Shown here one piece after another: positions 1-10,001 of a stretch of 64,000 nt of DNA (its first letter is position 1; the number at the start of each line of letters is the position of its first letter). Under the pieces are notes generated by a model, which saw only the letters and a program-made list of their open reading frames with translations, was not told where the DNA came from and did no database searches. The translations under genes were made by a program, and so were the position numbers. The DNA comes from Ciborinia camelliae. Its lineage: Eukaryota; Ascomycota; Leotiomycetes; Helotiales; Sclerotiniaceae. The stretch is taken from positions 5,474,909 through 5,538,908 of the forward strand of contig JANPYM010000001.1 in the NCBI GenBank assembly GCA_025890175.1, read 5' to 3'.

Positions 1-1124
1 TACCAGTAGAAGGAGTCAAAGTATGGCTCTGTACTTTCCCATAATGGATTCTCGCCAGTATAGTTCTGTGGAGACATCATTGTCCTATAAATTGCACTGT
101 AAAAATTGGTTAACAATGATACATCACTACCATTACTAGCCTCCACTGTCACGATGCTCAGTTTCTCCCTCCATGCATCCTCAGCTGTCTTCTTTAGCCC
201 AGCAAAATCCCAATCTGGGATTTCGCTTTCTGCATTCTGACAAGCTTTATCCGAGCTAATGAGACTAACGCCCACTCTAGCACTGACAGTCCCATTATTT
301 GGTGCACTGAAGCGAATAAAACCTCCAGCCTGAATATAGAAAAGATTTATGCCTCTCGTAACGAATAATTCCTTTGGCTCCGTTCCTGCTCTGTTGTTTA
401 CCCAGATACCAGTGTCTAGAATGCTCGCCCCTAAGAAATCAACGCAAACATATGACATGAATGAACCACCTCCAAAACTTGGAATGAATGTTCCATTCGC
501 TTTTATACGACCATCGTCAGCCAGACTAATCGTTGCGTTTTGCCTGCTAGCATTCAAATCCGTCAGATCCAAAAGAATGAGTGGACTCAAGGCCGTCCCG
601 TTAGAGGATATTTTCGCAGGAAACTGAAAGTGGTAAAGAGCAGCATGCTCTGAAACAGTCATTTCCGCATGTATCCCATTGGCTAAACTCAACCCAAAAT
701 ATCCTGGCGTAGCCACCACGGAGTCAAGAACATATGGTGTAGCTCGATCCGCGATTAAGAATTTGCAATTATCAACGACATTGTCCGGACAGTATTGTGG
801 AAATAATGGAAAGTTGCCCAACGAAGGGTTTCCTCCAGTACCAGAATCATGCATATGCGAAAATCCAGTCACATTGCTGCCATCCGTTGAGAATCCAGCA
901 GTATTTTGGCCGTTAACATCAGCGACCGCTTTGGCCATTCCATATGGCAGGGTAGCTCCTGCGAAAACATTCCCACCATTATCGGTGCCGATAAGTTGAT
1001 TCACATACTGGAGCGGATCGAATGTACTCGAATTTGTGGACGTCGTATTGGTAGTGGCCCATTGAGCAACTACTGGTGATGACAGGAATAAAACAATAGA
1101 AGCCCCAAAAGATTTCTTATTCAT
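1..1124 (-). CDS. GH92 family alpha-1,2-mannosidase, N-terminal part (runs off window edge)
   Basis: A single open frame reads leftwards from an ATG at 1124 to the window edge, about 374 codons without a stop. It starts with a signal peptide (MNKKSFGASIVLFLSSPVVA). The next block, FDPLQYVNQLIGTDNGGNVF then GATLPYGMAKAVAD, is the classic opening of the GH92 N-terminal beta-sandwich domain. SGFSHMHDSGTGG-type sequence (here TGFSHMHDSGTGG) follows. GH92 enzymes are secreted, calcium-dependent exo-alpha-mannosidases that trim N-glycans or mannoproteins. Several NxS/T sites are present, as expected for a secreted protein. The catalytic (alpha/alpha)6 domain lies beyond the window, so activity cannot be judged. 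No intron is needed in the visible part. Confidence 0.9.
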   Translation of the reverse strand, partial: MNKKSFGASIVLFLSSPVVAQWATTNTTSTNSSTFDPLQYVNQLIGTDNGGNVFAGATLPYGMAKAVADVNGQNTAGFSTDGSNVTGFSHMHDSGTGGNPSLGNFPLFPQYCPDNVVDNCKFLIADRATPYVLDSVVATPGYFGLSLANGIHAEMTVSEHAALYHFQFPAKISSNGTALSPLILLDLTDLNASRQNATISLADDGRIKANGTFIPSFGGGSFMSYVCVDFLGASILDTGIWVNNRAGTEPKELFVTRGINLFYIQAGGFIRFSAPNNGTVSARVGVSLISSDKACQNAESEIPDWDFAGLKKTAEDAWREKLSIVTVEASNGSDVSLLTNFYSAIYRTMMSPQNYTGENPLWESTEPYFDSFYW

Positions 1125-2152
1125 ATTGAAAACGAACAACAAACAAAAAGATAGGCGCACGCAGGATTGTTGGAAGATAAGTGAGAACTTGCCACTATCA
1201 TGAATAGTGAGTACTTATTTTCAAGGCGGGGTTGCGAACAACCATATCCGCATGACTGCTAGTGCAGTACTACACGATGATGCAGGAACCTAGGAGGTGC
1301 ATTGTGATATCAATACCTTCCTATATAAGGTGGGAGCGTCGAAACCCTAAAATCAAAACGCTCATTAGCTGTAGCGATCGGCATGGGTCATCGCATTACA
1401 ACATGTGATATACACAATCTATAGCACCAATTAGCTGAGTGAATAGGGAGCAGCATAGTATATTGGAGGATAACAGGAGATTGAAGAGCATGTCTCCGGA
1501 TTATGAATTGAAGTGTCAGTTTCCGATGTTGATTTTTTGGTTGCGTTCAAAATGAAGGACCTGGCGCCAACTACCTGTTTGATAAGCTCTAAATAACTAG
1601 CTACGTACTATAGATTCCCACTTTCTGAATATCCTCTCAAGATCTGCCTTGGGGTGATTTCAAGGACACAACGAAACTCATCCAAGCGGTGAATATGAGG
1701 GGAAGGTTGAGAATACCAAGGGTTCCCAAATCCTATTAGCCCCCCATAATTGACTACCTAGGCAAACGATAGATACTCATGATGTCAGCTACATGTTTTA
1801 AAGTCTTCCTCTCATGATGAGATTGAAATTGACATAAAGAAAACTTTACGGGTCAACTCAAGCGCGGTCCTATTCGTTAAATTTATCCCCAAATTTCCTT
1901 TTCAGGAACCATTCCGCGAAGCGGTATAAAATTCAAATACCAATCAACCAAGAATGGAGAAGTTCAGAAGATGAGCGATGCTCCGAGAAACTCTGCACTT
2001 GAAATTAATTGCTCATATTTATCCATCCTTATGCCAACTTGGCAAACTATCCAAACTCCCGATCTAGCGGAAGTAAGCCTACTCAGCCTCCGCCAGCCCA
2101 GACATAAAAAGCAGACGAGCTGTTCATCGCGCCCACCCTCTATTTCTGATAC
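1125..2152. other. intergenic region
   Basis: About 1 kb between the GH92 gene and the HD-domain relic. It must contain the GH92 promoter, since that gene is transcribed leftwards from 1124. I see no convincing coding sequence; a short forward ORF at 1971-2234 has no recognisable features and overlaps the relic. No repeat was noticed. Confidence 0.5.
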
Positions 2153-2720
2153 CTACTGTGTAATACGTGGTTCGTACCCGCCCTCAATTACGACCTCCTC
2201 AACCCACCAGTTCATGAAAACTTCCATTCGTTGAGTCGCTTCGCGAGCCATTTTTCTGCCGTGCCCCGTCTTCATCAGAGGCTCCAATTTGAGCAACTTC
2301 CAATCGAATATGCCCATCGAATCGAACATCGAATTGTCCGTTCTCGCGCCACCATATGTAAAGACCCTTCCGATACTGATTGCTCCAATTGAATCTATGC
2401 GATCCGCGTCTTGTACAATGGCAAGCTCTGGTATTGTGTGATGAGATTCTGAACATGCTGAAGATCTTTGATTTCTTCGGAATATGAAACGCCTGAACAA
2501 ATAGCCTGTATCTTCGAGGACAAGCTAGAATCCGCCCCAAATTTCAATAGCAAGGTGTTTATCATCGTTTTCGGGGTTTCCTTCTTAAGATCGACGTACT
2601 TCCTATCACTAACATCATGTAACAAAGCAGAAAGAGTAATGGTAGTCATATCGTATTGCGGTCATAACCTTCTGAGCAACGGCCATCAATAGATGATTCT
2701 GCGAGCATTGCTGTCTTGTT
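2153..2720 (-). pseudogene. HD-domain phosphohydrolase (YedJ-like) relic with frameshifts
   Basis: Three overlapping leftward frames together resemble one HD-superfamily hydrolase of the bacterial YedJ type that is common in fungi. One frame (near 2650-2700) gives NHLLMAVAQKVMTAIRYD. The next (2395-2649) gives SALLHDVSDRKY and AICSGVSYSEEIK. The third (2153-2435) gives PELAIVQDADRIDSIGAI then GRVFTYGGAR, and ends near NWWVEEVV with a stop. The metal ligands HD and the later D of QDADR are recognisable. Frame is lost near 2650 and again near 2430, where one base appears to be missing just before the PELA codons. No splice signals explain either break. Family length is about 220 aa, and the pieces cover most of that. 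Two sequencing errors cannot be excluded, but a decayed gene is simpler. Confidence 0.65.
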
Positions 2721-3465
2721 GTCTTGGAAGTATTGTTTAAAATTATGGTAAAACTTCGGGCTTAAAATTAGCGTGGTACAAGCGTTGGAAGTTGGAACCA
2801 GTACTGTGGAGACAGATATGATTTGTCATCGGTTACATAATCATTCTCTCATTCAATTAGTATAAATTATTTAGTTTAGCTAGTTATGAATGAAACCATC
2901 CCTTTCCCACTTAATATAAAACTCCCGACCTTACAGTACCTACTTACTGATACACAGACTCCATTCCCAATGACTTTGTTTATTTTGATTGATGAAAATA
3001 TTGATGAAAACTTTCAAACTTTCATCAATCAAGCAATTGAGTGAATGCAAGCAGAATTCATCAGTCACTCTTTTCATGCTTAAACGAAAGGTTGCTTGTA
3101 TGGAGAAGCAAAAGACCGCTGCGATGAATCGAGAGTAAGAGCTGGCAAGTGATTACAATTATTTTGTATGGATTTTAGCAAATGCAATCCAGTTAGTTGA
3201 CTGGAGCAGTGACTGAGATTCCACACTTTTAGGATGTATTCGCTGTGTGAAGCAACAAATCAGAAGTCAAAAGGCAATGGAAAGAAGATTGCTGCTCTGT
3301 CTCACTTCCTCGATTGGAAAAGGGTCTAAAATATTTCTGAATTGCCACTCTTTGCTTGAAATCAAGGTCCAAAACTGTCTACTCCTAATTAAAACTGTGA
3401 TAATTTTCCAAGTCTAGAAGCTGCGATAAAACTATTATTGGCGAAAAGTGCGGAAGTCTATCAAT
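2721..3465. other. AT-rich intergenic region with a small inverted repeat
   Basis: No coding sequence recognised. The region contains a 13-bp perfect inverted repeat, listed separately at 2985-3032. It lies downstream of the leftward 561-aa gene that ends at 3466. Confidence 0.5.
2985..3032. repeat. 13-bp inverted repeat (hairpin)
   Basis: TTGATTGATGAAA at 2985-2997 is repeated in inverse orientation at 3020-3032 with a 22-base loop that itself contains ATTGATGAAA. It could form a stem-loop. Its position past the stop codon of the leftward gene at 3466 would be compatible with a 3' processing role, but that is speculation. Confidence 0.5.
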
Positions 3466-5151
3466 CTAAGAAGGATTGTTATAGACCAGCCTCACTTTCC
3501 TTCCCTCACCTTCCTCCCATTCCAACGTGAAGGTTGTCGGAAAGTTTCCCGTTCCAGTTGCCCCTAATAGAATTTGTGCACCTCTTGGCGGGCCTTGGAT
3601 TTTCTGATTCGTCTTGTATTTAGTGGTACCATTTGGACTCAAGTAACTCACTGCCCCACTGAGCTGCCCGTCCTTGTCGGTTTCGCTAAAACGTAACAAT
3701 GCATTGCCAGACTCGTCAAAGAACCAACATGCCCTGCCTACAAGATTTAGCACCGTAGCCTGATCAAAAGCAATTATGCTGCTCTTCGGCAGCGGTGCGT
3801 CATATTGCCTGATGCGTCTTTGAAGTTTCCAATCACGCTCTGTCTGAGACTGTGTAAGATCTGAAGGTTCATATCCACCATTGGTATTGTTCATGGTACC
3901 CAGCTTGAATGGACGCGGAAAGCTTGCAATAGAAGTGATGGCCTGAGGACGGGAGTATTCAAGAAGAAAGGATTTACAATCTCGTACCAGCTGGCCACAT
4001 TGCCCAAGTTTAGGAATGAGAACTCTCTCAAAGAACATGATGGCAACGTCAAACTGTTCTGCCGAACCATCTACCGAAAAGTCGAAGCTAACTGATGTTC
4101 CATGAATTTTGGTTGGGGCACCACGAAACTTGATAAGACCATCAAGAGGGATAAATGCAGTCATCAGACCGCTCATTAGACTAGCCCAATCATGTCTGTG
4201 TTCCAATCCTGATATCGGTATCACAAGGGAGATGGAATGTTCAGAAAGCGGGGCGTCGTCTCCTGGTGGCAGATTCTCCAAGCTGCCCGAATGATAACCA
4301 TCAATGTAGTCATTGCCATTTGGTATCGAAGATCGGACTGAAAGTTGTGCTCGTAGTTGCCGTTCGAGAGAGGAAAGCGATGCCTTTTGAGCAAGTCCAT
4401 TGTCAGATATATTTTCCAACATCGGACCTTCCTTGAGCCGTTGGGCCAGTGCCGCCTCATAAATCGAAGGAACGAAGACCTTCTGGTATTCCAAAAGTGC
4501 ATCGCCCGTTAGATTACCAGATGTCCCTTTCTTCTCCTGAGTAAAAGCCGCGATTAAAGCTTGCAAGATCTGCTGCTGCTTTGCCTCGGTCGATGAAGAA
4601 TACTTTAACGAAACCACGGCCCTCAAATCATTCAAAGTCATGCTTTGAACATCCACTGAAGAAATAACCATCGTAACAGCTGTTACGTTGTTGATCGTGT
4701 TTTGTAGTCCTATCGCAGTCGTTGTCTGGAAGTTATACGTATCAACATCGATACGCAGTAAAGCTGCCAGTTCAGTTGCTACTAATGCATACGTAGTTTC
4801 CGTAGCAATCTGACCAGCTGACTCCCCAAGAATTGCTTTGAGCCCTTCTGCAACAATGTTGGTTACCCCATCTAATATCTGGCCTCCGATCAGATTTCCA
4901 ATGCCGTCTTTAATTCCAGAGACGATATCGGTAGTGTCGGTTTTAGTGTTGCAAACGATTTTTTGCTTTTGATAGAGGACTTTCGAGACAGGAGCATAGT
5001 TGCTCTCGGCGCCAGAATTGACTTTGGCTATAATGAAGTCACTGCGGGATTTTCCCAGTGCGTACAAGGCGTTCAATGTATCACGAGTTTTAGAGTCATC
5101 TTTGGAGTCGCCGGTGACGGCTTTGATAGCAGAACTAATAGCTTGACCCAT
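3466..5151 (-). CDS. hypothetical protein, 561 aa, possible N-myristoylation signal
   Basis: A single-exon gene with a clear open frame. I do not recognise the family. The N-terminus MGQAIS fits the MGxxxS pattern for N-myristoylation (Gly2, Ser6), and no signal peptide is present, so a cytoplasmic-face membrane attachment is possible (inference). Residues about 75-130 are glycine- and alanine-rich and amphipathic (DGIGNLIGGQILDGV, then LKAILGESAG). A Gln-rich stretch (EAKQQQILQALIAAF) follows near 195-210. The C-terminal half (about 300-561) is mixed alpha/beta with several Trp residues and ends in a short beta-rich segment (TFTLEWEEGEGRKVRLVYN). There are few cysteines. It stands alone, between the HD relic and a long intergenic region. 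Confidence 0.75.
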   Translation of the reverse strand: MGQAISSAIKAVTGDSKDDSKTRDTLNALYALGKSRSDFIIAKVNSGAESNYAPVSKVLYQKQKIVCNTKTDTTDIVSGIKDGIGNLIGGQILDGVTNIVAEGLKAILGESAGQIATETTYALVATELAALLRIDVDTYNFQTTTAIGLQNTINNVTAVTMVISSVDVQSMTLNDLRAVVSLKYSSSTEAKQQQILQALIAAFTQEKKGTSGNLTGDALLEYQKVFVPSIYEAALAQRLKEGPMLENISDNGLAQKASLSSLERQLRAQLSVRSSIPNGNDYIDGYHSGSLENLPPGDDAPLSEHSISLVIPISGLEHRHDWASLMSGLMTAFIPLDGLIKFRGAPTKIHGTSVSFDFSVDGSAEQFDVAIMFFERVLIPKLGQCGQLVRDCKSFLLEYSRPQAITSIASFPRPFKLGTMNNTNGGYEPSDLTQSQTERDWKLQRRIRQYDAPLPKSSIIAFDQATVLNLVGRACWFFDESGNALLRFSETDKDGQLSGAVSYLSPNGTTKYKTNQKIQGPPRGAQILLGATGTGNFPTTFTLEWEEGEGRKVRLVYNNPS

Positions 5152-7589
5152 GGCTTAACAATACGTGTAGTGGTTCAATGATGAGAGTAAAAAAATAAAT
5201 TGCAGATGATCGAATTCTGCAGTCTGCAGTCTGTCGGGACAATGGTCTTAAGTATCCTTTTTGGGGACTATTTGCTATGCTGCATGTAAAGGCATGGCTT
5301 GAAGTGTTGGTAACCCCTTACTCAAAGGCGTTTTACCGAATTGTTCAATGGCTTGCTGGTTGAAGCCCACTGGTATTTTTACGAGATTCAGGGGCACTAG
5401 AGCGTGTCGCCGAAGACGACTCGCATTGTTGGCGTCTATAAAATTTAATATTATTCCTACATTCTTAGGGGCCTGTCATTTGAAGTACGGAGTATGCAAA
5501 CATCGTTCGACATTGCGTGTCCCAGACAAGAATGAACCCTTGCGGCGTCGACAAGTGTGGGATTTCTCTTGGTGGCGTACATACCGGTATACGGATTGCA
5601 TGTAAACATATGGCTACTGAGGCGATCTTGATGAGGGTGAACTCTTGCAGCGCCAATATTCCTAGAACAGATGGGGTGGCTTACATACCAATATGCGAAT
5701 TATATACGAATAGGCATGACACAAATATCGATAAACGCAATATTCCCTGTCTACAAAAAGGAGGAACTCCTGCGGCGCCAATATTCCTATGATATCCTTG
5801 ATGGTTTACATCCCAGTGTCCGGATTGGGTGTGAACAAGCACGATATGAGTGTGAGTAAGATTGGTCGGTGCAGGGACGTCCTCAGAATGGAGAGAATTA
5901 CACTCGAAGAGATTTGTAAAGGTTGGAAATTGCCAAAGTGACAGGAAATGGAATGAATACTGTAGTAGAAACAATCCACGAGTTTTAGTATCAACTAAAG
6001 AACGAATCCAAATATTGAAACTCATTTTTCTAGTAGTAGCATTTGTGAAGTTGACAAAGCTCACCGGGGACTTGCTCCTGGCCAGCTCGTCCCCGGCGAG
6101 CTTTATTCAAAAACACCATTTCCCGAAAATTAAACAATCAACTCTTACACGTCAAAATTGAGAACTGGTTTAGCATTCTATTTGACTTCACCATTGTTTT
6201 CGAGATTAACTGCAAGATTGAGAGATTTGAGAAGTAAGAGTAAGTAGAGTTGTAATTTGGAAAATGACGGCCATTTCAAGTTGCACTATCATATCATGTT
6301 ACATTACTCTGATTTTCCTACCCATATCATGGGGCCATCCCAAAGATATATATCATCTTATATGAATCTCATTTTGAGGATTTTAAATCATATAATTTTT
6401 GACCTATAATATGCTTTTAACGAAGTTTTCTGAACGAAGTCTAAAATCCGATGATTAGTATAACAGTAAAACCCTTCGATCATATGTCATTCCATAGGTA
6501 TCATTTGAAATGATCATATCAAGTTTACAATACTAAATCTATTGGAAATAGGCATGGAGATAGCCACAGGCCGTGATATCGGGTTAGACATCTATCTACC
6601 TGAATAGAATCAAATGAGCCCCATTATATATACGGATACCCGAAGAGAAGAAAACAACACTGCCATACAGTCAAATATCCATCCTTGAAACAGAGGCAGA
6701 GAAGCTGAGGAAGTAAGTAAGTATCAAGAGGAAAAGGTTTCCTACCCACTCCGCCACGCTCCAGTCAGATCAATCTACCTGTACGCTTCCCTCCCCTTCT
6801 CAATACTTCGGATACAGGTATCAAGGAACATGGATGAGATAAGCAAGATCGGTCAGACACTGCAATTCCAAATGCCCAGGCTGCTTGAAGGACAGACTCT
6901 CGGGTGGGGAAAAAATTGTGCGGTATAGATAACGGATGGTTCACATCTCAGCAGCTACGACGAGGCAAGAAAGTGTGATTGATACTAGGTAGATGGTGAC
7001 TTTGTTTTGTGGTCAAAGTAAATCAGTTCTTGCTCGTTCGCCGATTCGTTTTTACATAAATGGTATTTATTTTTATCCTACGCATTTGCACGGGACTTCC
7101 CAACCCCTGTCAAAAAAAAATGAAATTTTTCGTTACAGATTTTCGGTCATTTGTTGCAAAGTGATTGCAAAATCATGGTTGAACATTGGAACTGCTTCAT
7201 CGGTGATGTTTTTTCGAAGTATATATATCGCGGTTGCGATGCGGGATATAATGTGCAGGGAGGCCATTGTGTAGGATTTGATGTGGCATGGAACTACCCG
7301 ATGCCAGATGTGGAGGTTCTGATTATACCACAAAGCCAACTGAATTCACAAAACTTCGTAAACATTGCGAGTCACTGAGACGTGTGTTCTTGGGTGGAAT
7401 TTGAGGGGACTTGAAGTCTTAAAACATATCAATGCTTCAGGTTGATATTTCTTTCACGTAAACCGTTATATCATATTGGGTATAATGAAAAGCAAAGTGC
7501 TTTTAGGACGAGCTTTTATTTATATGTGATACACCATATAGCCCAAACCCCGTAAAGATTTCCCATTCCCAGACCGTGATGTAAATGAT
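5152..7589. other. long intergenic region
   Basis: About 2.4 kb with no supported gene. Short ORFs on both strands (for example 5681-6064 leftward) lack domain features and overlap a degenerate tandem repeat (5528-5865). The rest is AT-rich and I see nothing recognisable in it. The right end would carry the 3' region of the S19 gene. Confidence 0.5.
5528..5865. repeat. degenerate tandem repeat, about 3 units of 105-125 bp
   Basis: Three successive stretches align by eye. The shared core is a block reading like AACTCCTGCGGCGCCAATAT (starting near 5535, 5640 and 5770), followed about 35 bases later by a TTACAT(A/C)CC block and a TGNGAAC/ATGNAAAC block. Copies two and three are closest (GCAGCGCCAATATTCCTA against GCGGCGCCAATATTCCTA). 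Copy one is more diverged. No protein-coding reading frame is conserved across units. Confidence 0.5.
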
Positions 7590-8353
7590 TTACTCGTCAT
7601 CTTCCTCCTCATCGGCCTCAACGGTGGTTTGTGCGATACGGTCCAAATCACGTTGTCCGGATTGAGTGATACGACGACCTCCCTTCTCCTCATCTTGCTC
7701 CAAAACACCGATCTTCTCGAGGGATTGCAAGACGTGACGGTCAACAGATCCGGAGGCGTTAACGTGGTGGGATGGTCTGGAACCACGGTTCTTGGTTGAT
7801 CCGTGGACCTTGGTGAGACGGCCAACACCGACGGTTTTGCGGAGGTAGATGTGACGGGCGTTGGCGGCGGCACGGACGTAGTACCAGTCGATGGATTGAG
7901 GGGGGAGCTCGTTGGATGCGCTGGTCTTGACGGTATCAACCCAACCTTTCAAATGGAAATTGCGTTAGCAGGTTGGATTTGCGAGGCGGGCTTATATGGA
8001 AAATAAGGGTTCAGATTGAGGAGGTTTTGAATTAGTACGTACCTGGAATTGGGAGCTTTCCCTGTCTCTTCAAGAAAGCAGCATATGCATCAATGAACTT
8101 TTGTGCCTGAATTACCCCGTCGAATCAGCATAATTCCGTCAGCGGAGATCTTTCGACCCCCTCACACCTGCTCATTTTATCGACGAGAAGGTAGTCTGCG
8201 AAGTTCAAGATTGATGAAGGTGGTGGTTGTGAATGTTTGGAATTCAAGTTTGCGCCGTCGCAAATCGAGTCTTCGTATTCATTCTTCCACCATTTCACAG
8301 CCGGTAGAAATTTTTATACTTACGTCAACATCGCGAACAGTAACACCACCCAT
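7590..8353 (-). CDS. RPS19: 40S ribosomal protein S19 (eS19)
   Basis: Three exons: 8324-8353 (MGGVTVRDVD), 8043-8106 and 7590-7945, giving 149 aa. Introns have good ends (GTAAGT and GTACGT donors, CAG and AAG acceptors) and the phases join cleanly. The product reads AQKFIDAYAAFLKRQGKLPI, then a Gly codon split by the second intron, then WVDTVKTS, SIDWYYVRAAANARHIYLRK, VGVGRLTKVHG and SVDRHVLQSLEKIGVLEQD, matching eS19 throughout at the usual length. eS19 is a structural protein of the small ribosomal subunit, needed for 18S rRNA maturation. A start only 10 codons before the first intron is typical of ribosomal protein genes. The acidic EADEEEDDE tail is a fungal variant. Confidence 0.97.
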
Positions 8354-9084
8354 TTTTGCGGTATTTGGTATTTTGTTCGAAGGGTTTGTCGTTGAAGTTC
8401 TTTGGGCGGAATAGAAATTGTCGTGGTTCGAGGTTTCGAAAAGAGAGATTGACAATAATGAAAATATTCAGAGTGGTGTGCCGACAAATTACGCGAGGGG
8501 AAGCTTGCCATATTTGGACTAGCCTACTTCTATCGGACTGTTTTGCCCGGCTTCATGTATCATACTCACCCGTGACCCGATCAATATGTGTACTTCCCGA
8601 ATAAAGCTTTAACTTAGGTAATTTTCCATATAATTCTTTTATTAACCGTTAACCTTAATATTTATGCCATAAATAGCTGAAAATCATGTCTTAATTCCTT
8701 TTGCTCATAATTTTGATCTTTCGTTTTTAGACTAAATGTTACTTTGGCTTACCTTCGTGTTGGCGGAGAGTCCATGTTTTTTTCGGGAGCTTATAAACTA
8801 GTCGGGCTCGTGATACCTACCTAGTATCTACTACTTAACTTTCAAGGGACTTTGGAACATGTTGTTAGATGGGGAGTCAAGATAAAAACCGCCAGGTAAG
8901 GCCATTGTTCACTTGGCAAATGGAATGTATTTAGAGATTCAGTTTTCATTGGTTTTCATAATATTCAATGAAAGAGAAGATATGTACAAGATTCCTCGCA
9001 ACTATTCCAATTTCGTTCGTCTCCGAGTCGCCATCTAATCGCTGGTTGGCTTCAAAGTTCTGGTGTCCTTACCTATTCAAGGAT
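8354..9084. other. intergenic region between RPS19 and the GH12 gene
   Basis: About 730 bases containing the RPS19 promoter (leftward from 8353) and the 3' flank of the GH12 gene. No further coding sequence is supported. Confidence 0.5.
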
Positions 9085-10001
9085 CTACTTGATTGAAACG
9101 GAGAAGGCAGTGGTCTGTAAGATAGCATTGGATCCTATATTGCGTGAGCTTCACATCGAAGTGAACGATCGATAAAGGGGTGGACTCACCAGTGAATACT
9201 TCAGTGCCAGCTTGGATTGAATGGATGTATTGGGTGGATGGGTATCCATGGTTCGAGACCAAGTATGTAAGGAATGTCTTCAAGTCGCCAGAGAAGTTAT
9301 TGGCTGGGCTAGAAGCGATGAAAGTATAGACTGTCGTCCCGCCATTGGGCCCGGAGAAGAGTTTCCATGACACACCAGCGAGTGTTGGGGTTGCAATAGG
9401 TAATCCAGTGGTTGTGAGTGGCCATGCACCGCCCTGGAAATTGTTAGTTTTCAAAACATTGCATTCATGGGAGAAGTATGAATTAATGACTTACAAAGGC
9501 CTCAAGCCAGATCATGACCTCGTAGTCCGCCATACTACCAGGCGAAGCATTAGATGAGGAGAACAGATCGTAGGCCACATTTCCAACTATGTTAGAGCCG
9601 GTATAGCTAGATAGAATAATGATTTAGCCAGGTTTGTGGAACGGAAAGAACCAAATATACCTCCACTTCCACGCGGTTGGGATTGTTGAAATGGCAGAAA
9701 TCTCCTTAGGCGCCATAGTAAGTCCTGCATTTGCAAAGGACTTGACTTGCCAAGGTCCTCCCGACCACGACCAACTAGTAGACCAAGCAAGAGGATTACC
9801 TGTGCCTGAAGTGACAGTTGAGCATTGAGAGCCGGTGTAACCAGTTGTATTCCAAAGATTTTGGTAGACAGTCAAAGTTCCGGCTGCGACACTATCCCAT
9901 AGCCCACAGACTTTTGTAGCTCTCTTCTCGACATTGAGAGTAGGGGAAGCAACAACAGCAGTTGCTAAGACAAATGAAACCAAGGACTGAGCGAACTTCA
10001 T
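9085..10001 (-). CDS. GH12 endo-beta-1,4-glucanase / xyloglucanase, secreted
   Basis: Four exons: 9661-10001, 9495-9606, 9190-9433 and 9085-9134, giving 248 aa, the normal GH12 length. It begins with a signal peptide (MKFAQSLVSFVLATAVVASP) and a likely KR processing site. The GH12 nucleophile is Glu143 in DYEVMIWL and the acid/base is Glu229 in AGTEVFTG. NLWNTTGYTGSQC and the AWKWSYTGS strand, which spans intron 1, also fit the family jelly-roll. The last exon is only 17 codons (GSNAILQTTAFSVSIK). It was found by splicing; without it the frame runs on into unrelated sequence. These enzymes cut cellulose or xyloglucan outside the cell. Which substrate is preferred cannot be told from sequence. 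Confidence 0.93.

Noticed and set aside
7520..7952. Second leftward ORF overlapping RPS19
   Set aside because: Out of frame with the S19 protein and Pro/Ser/Thr-biased; a shadow of the real gene.
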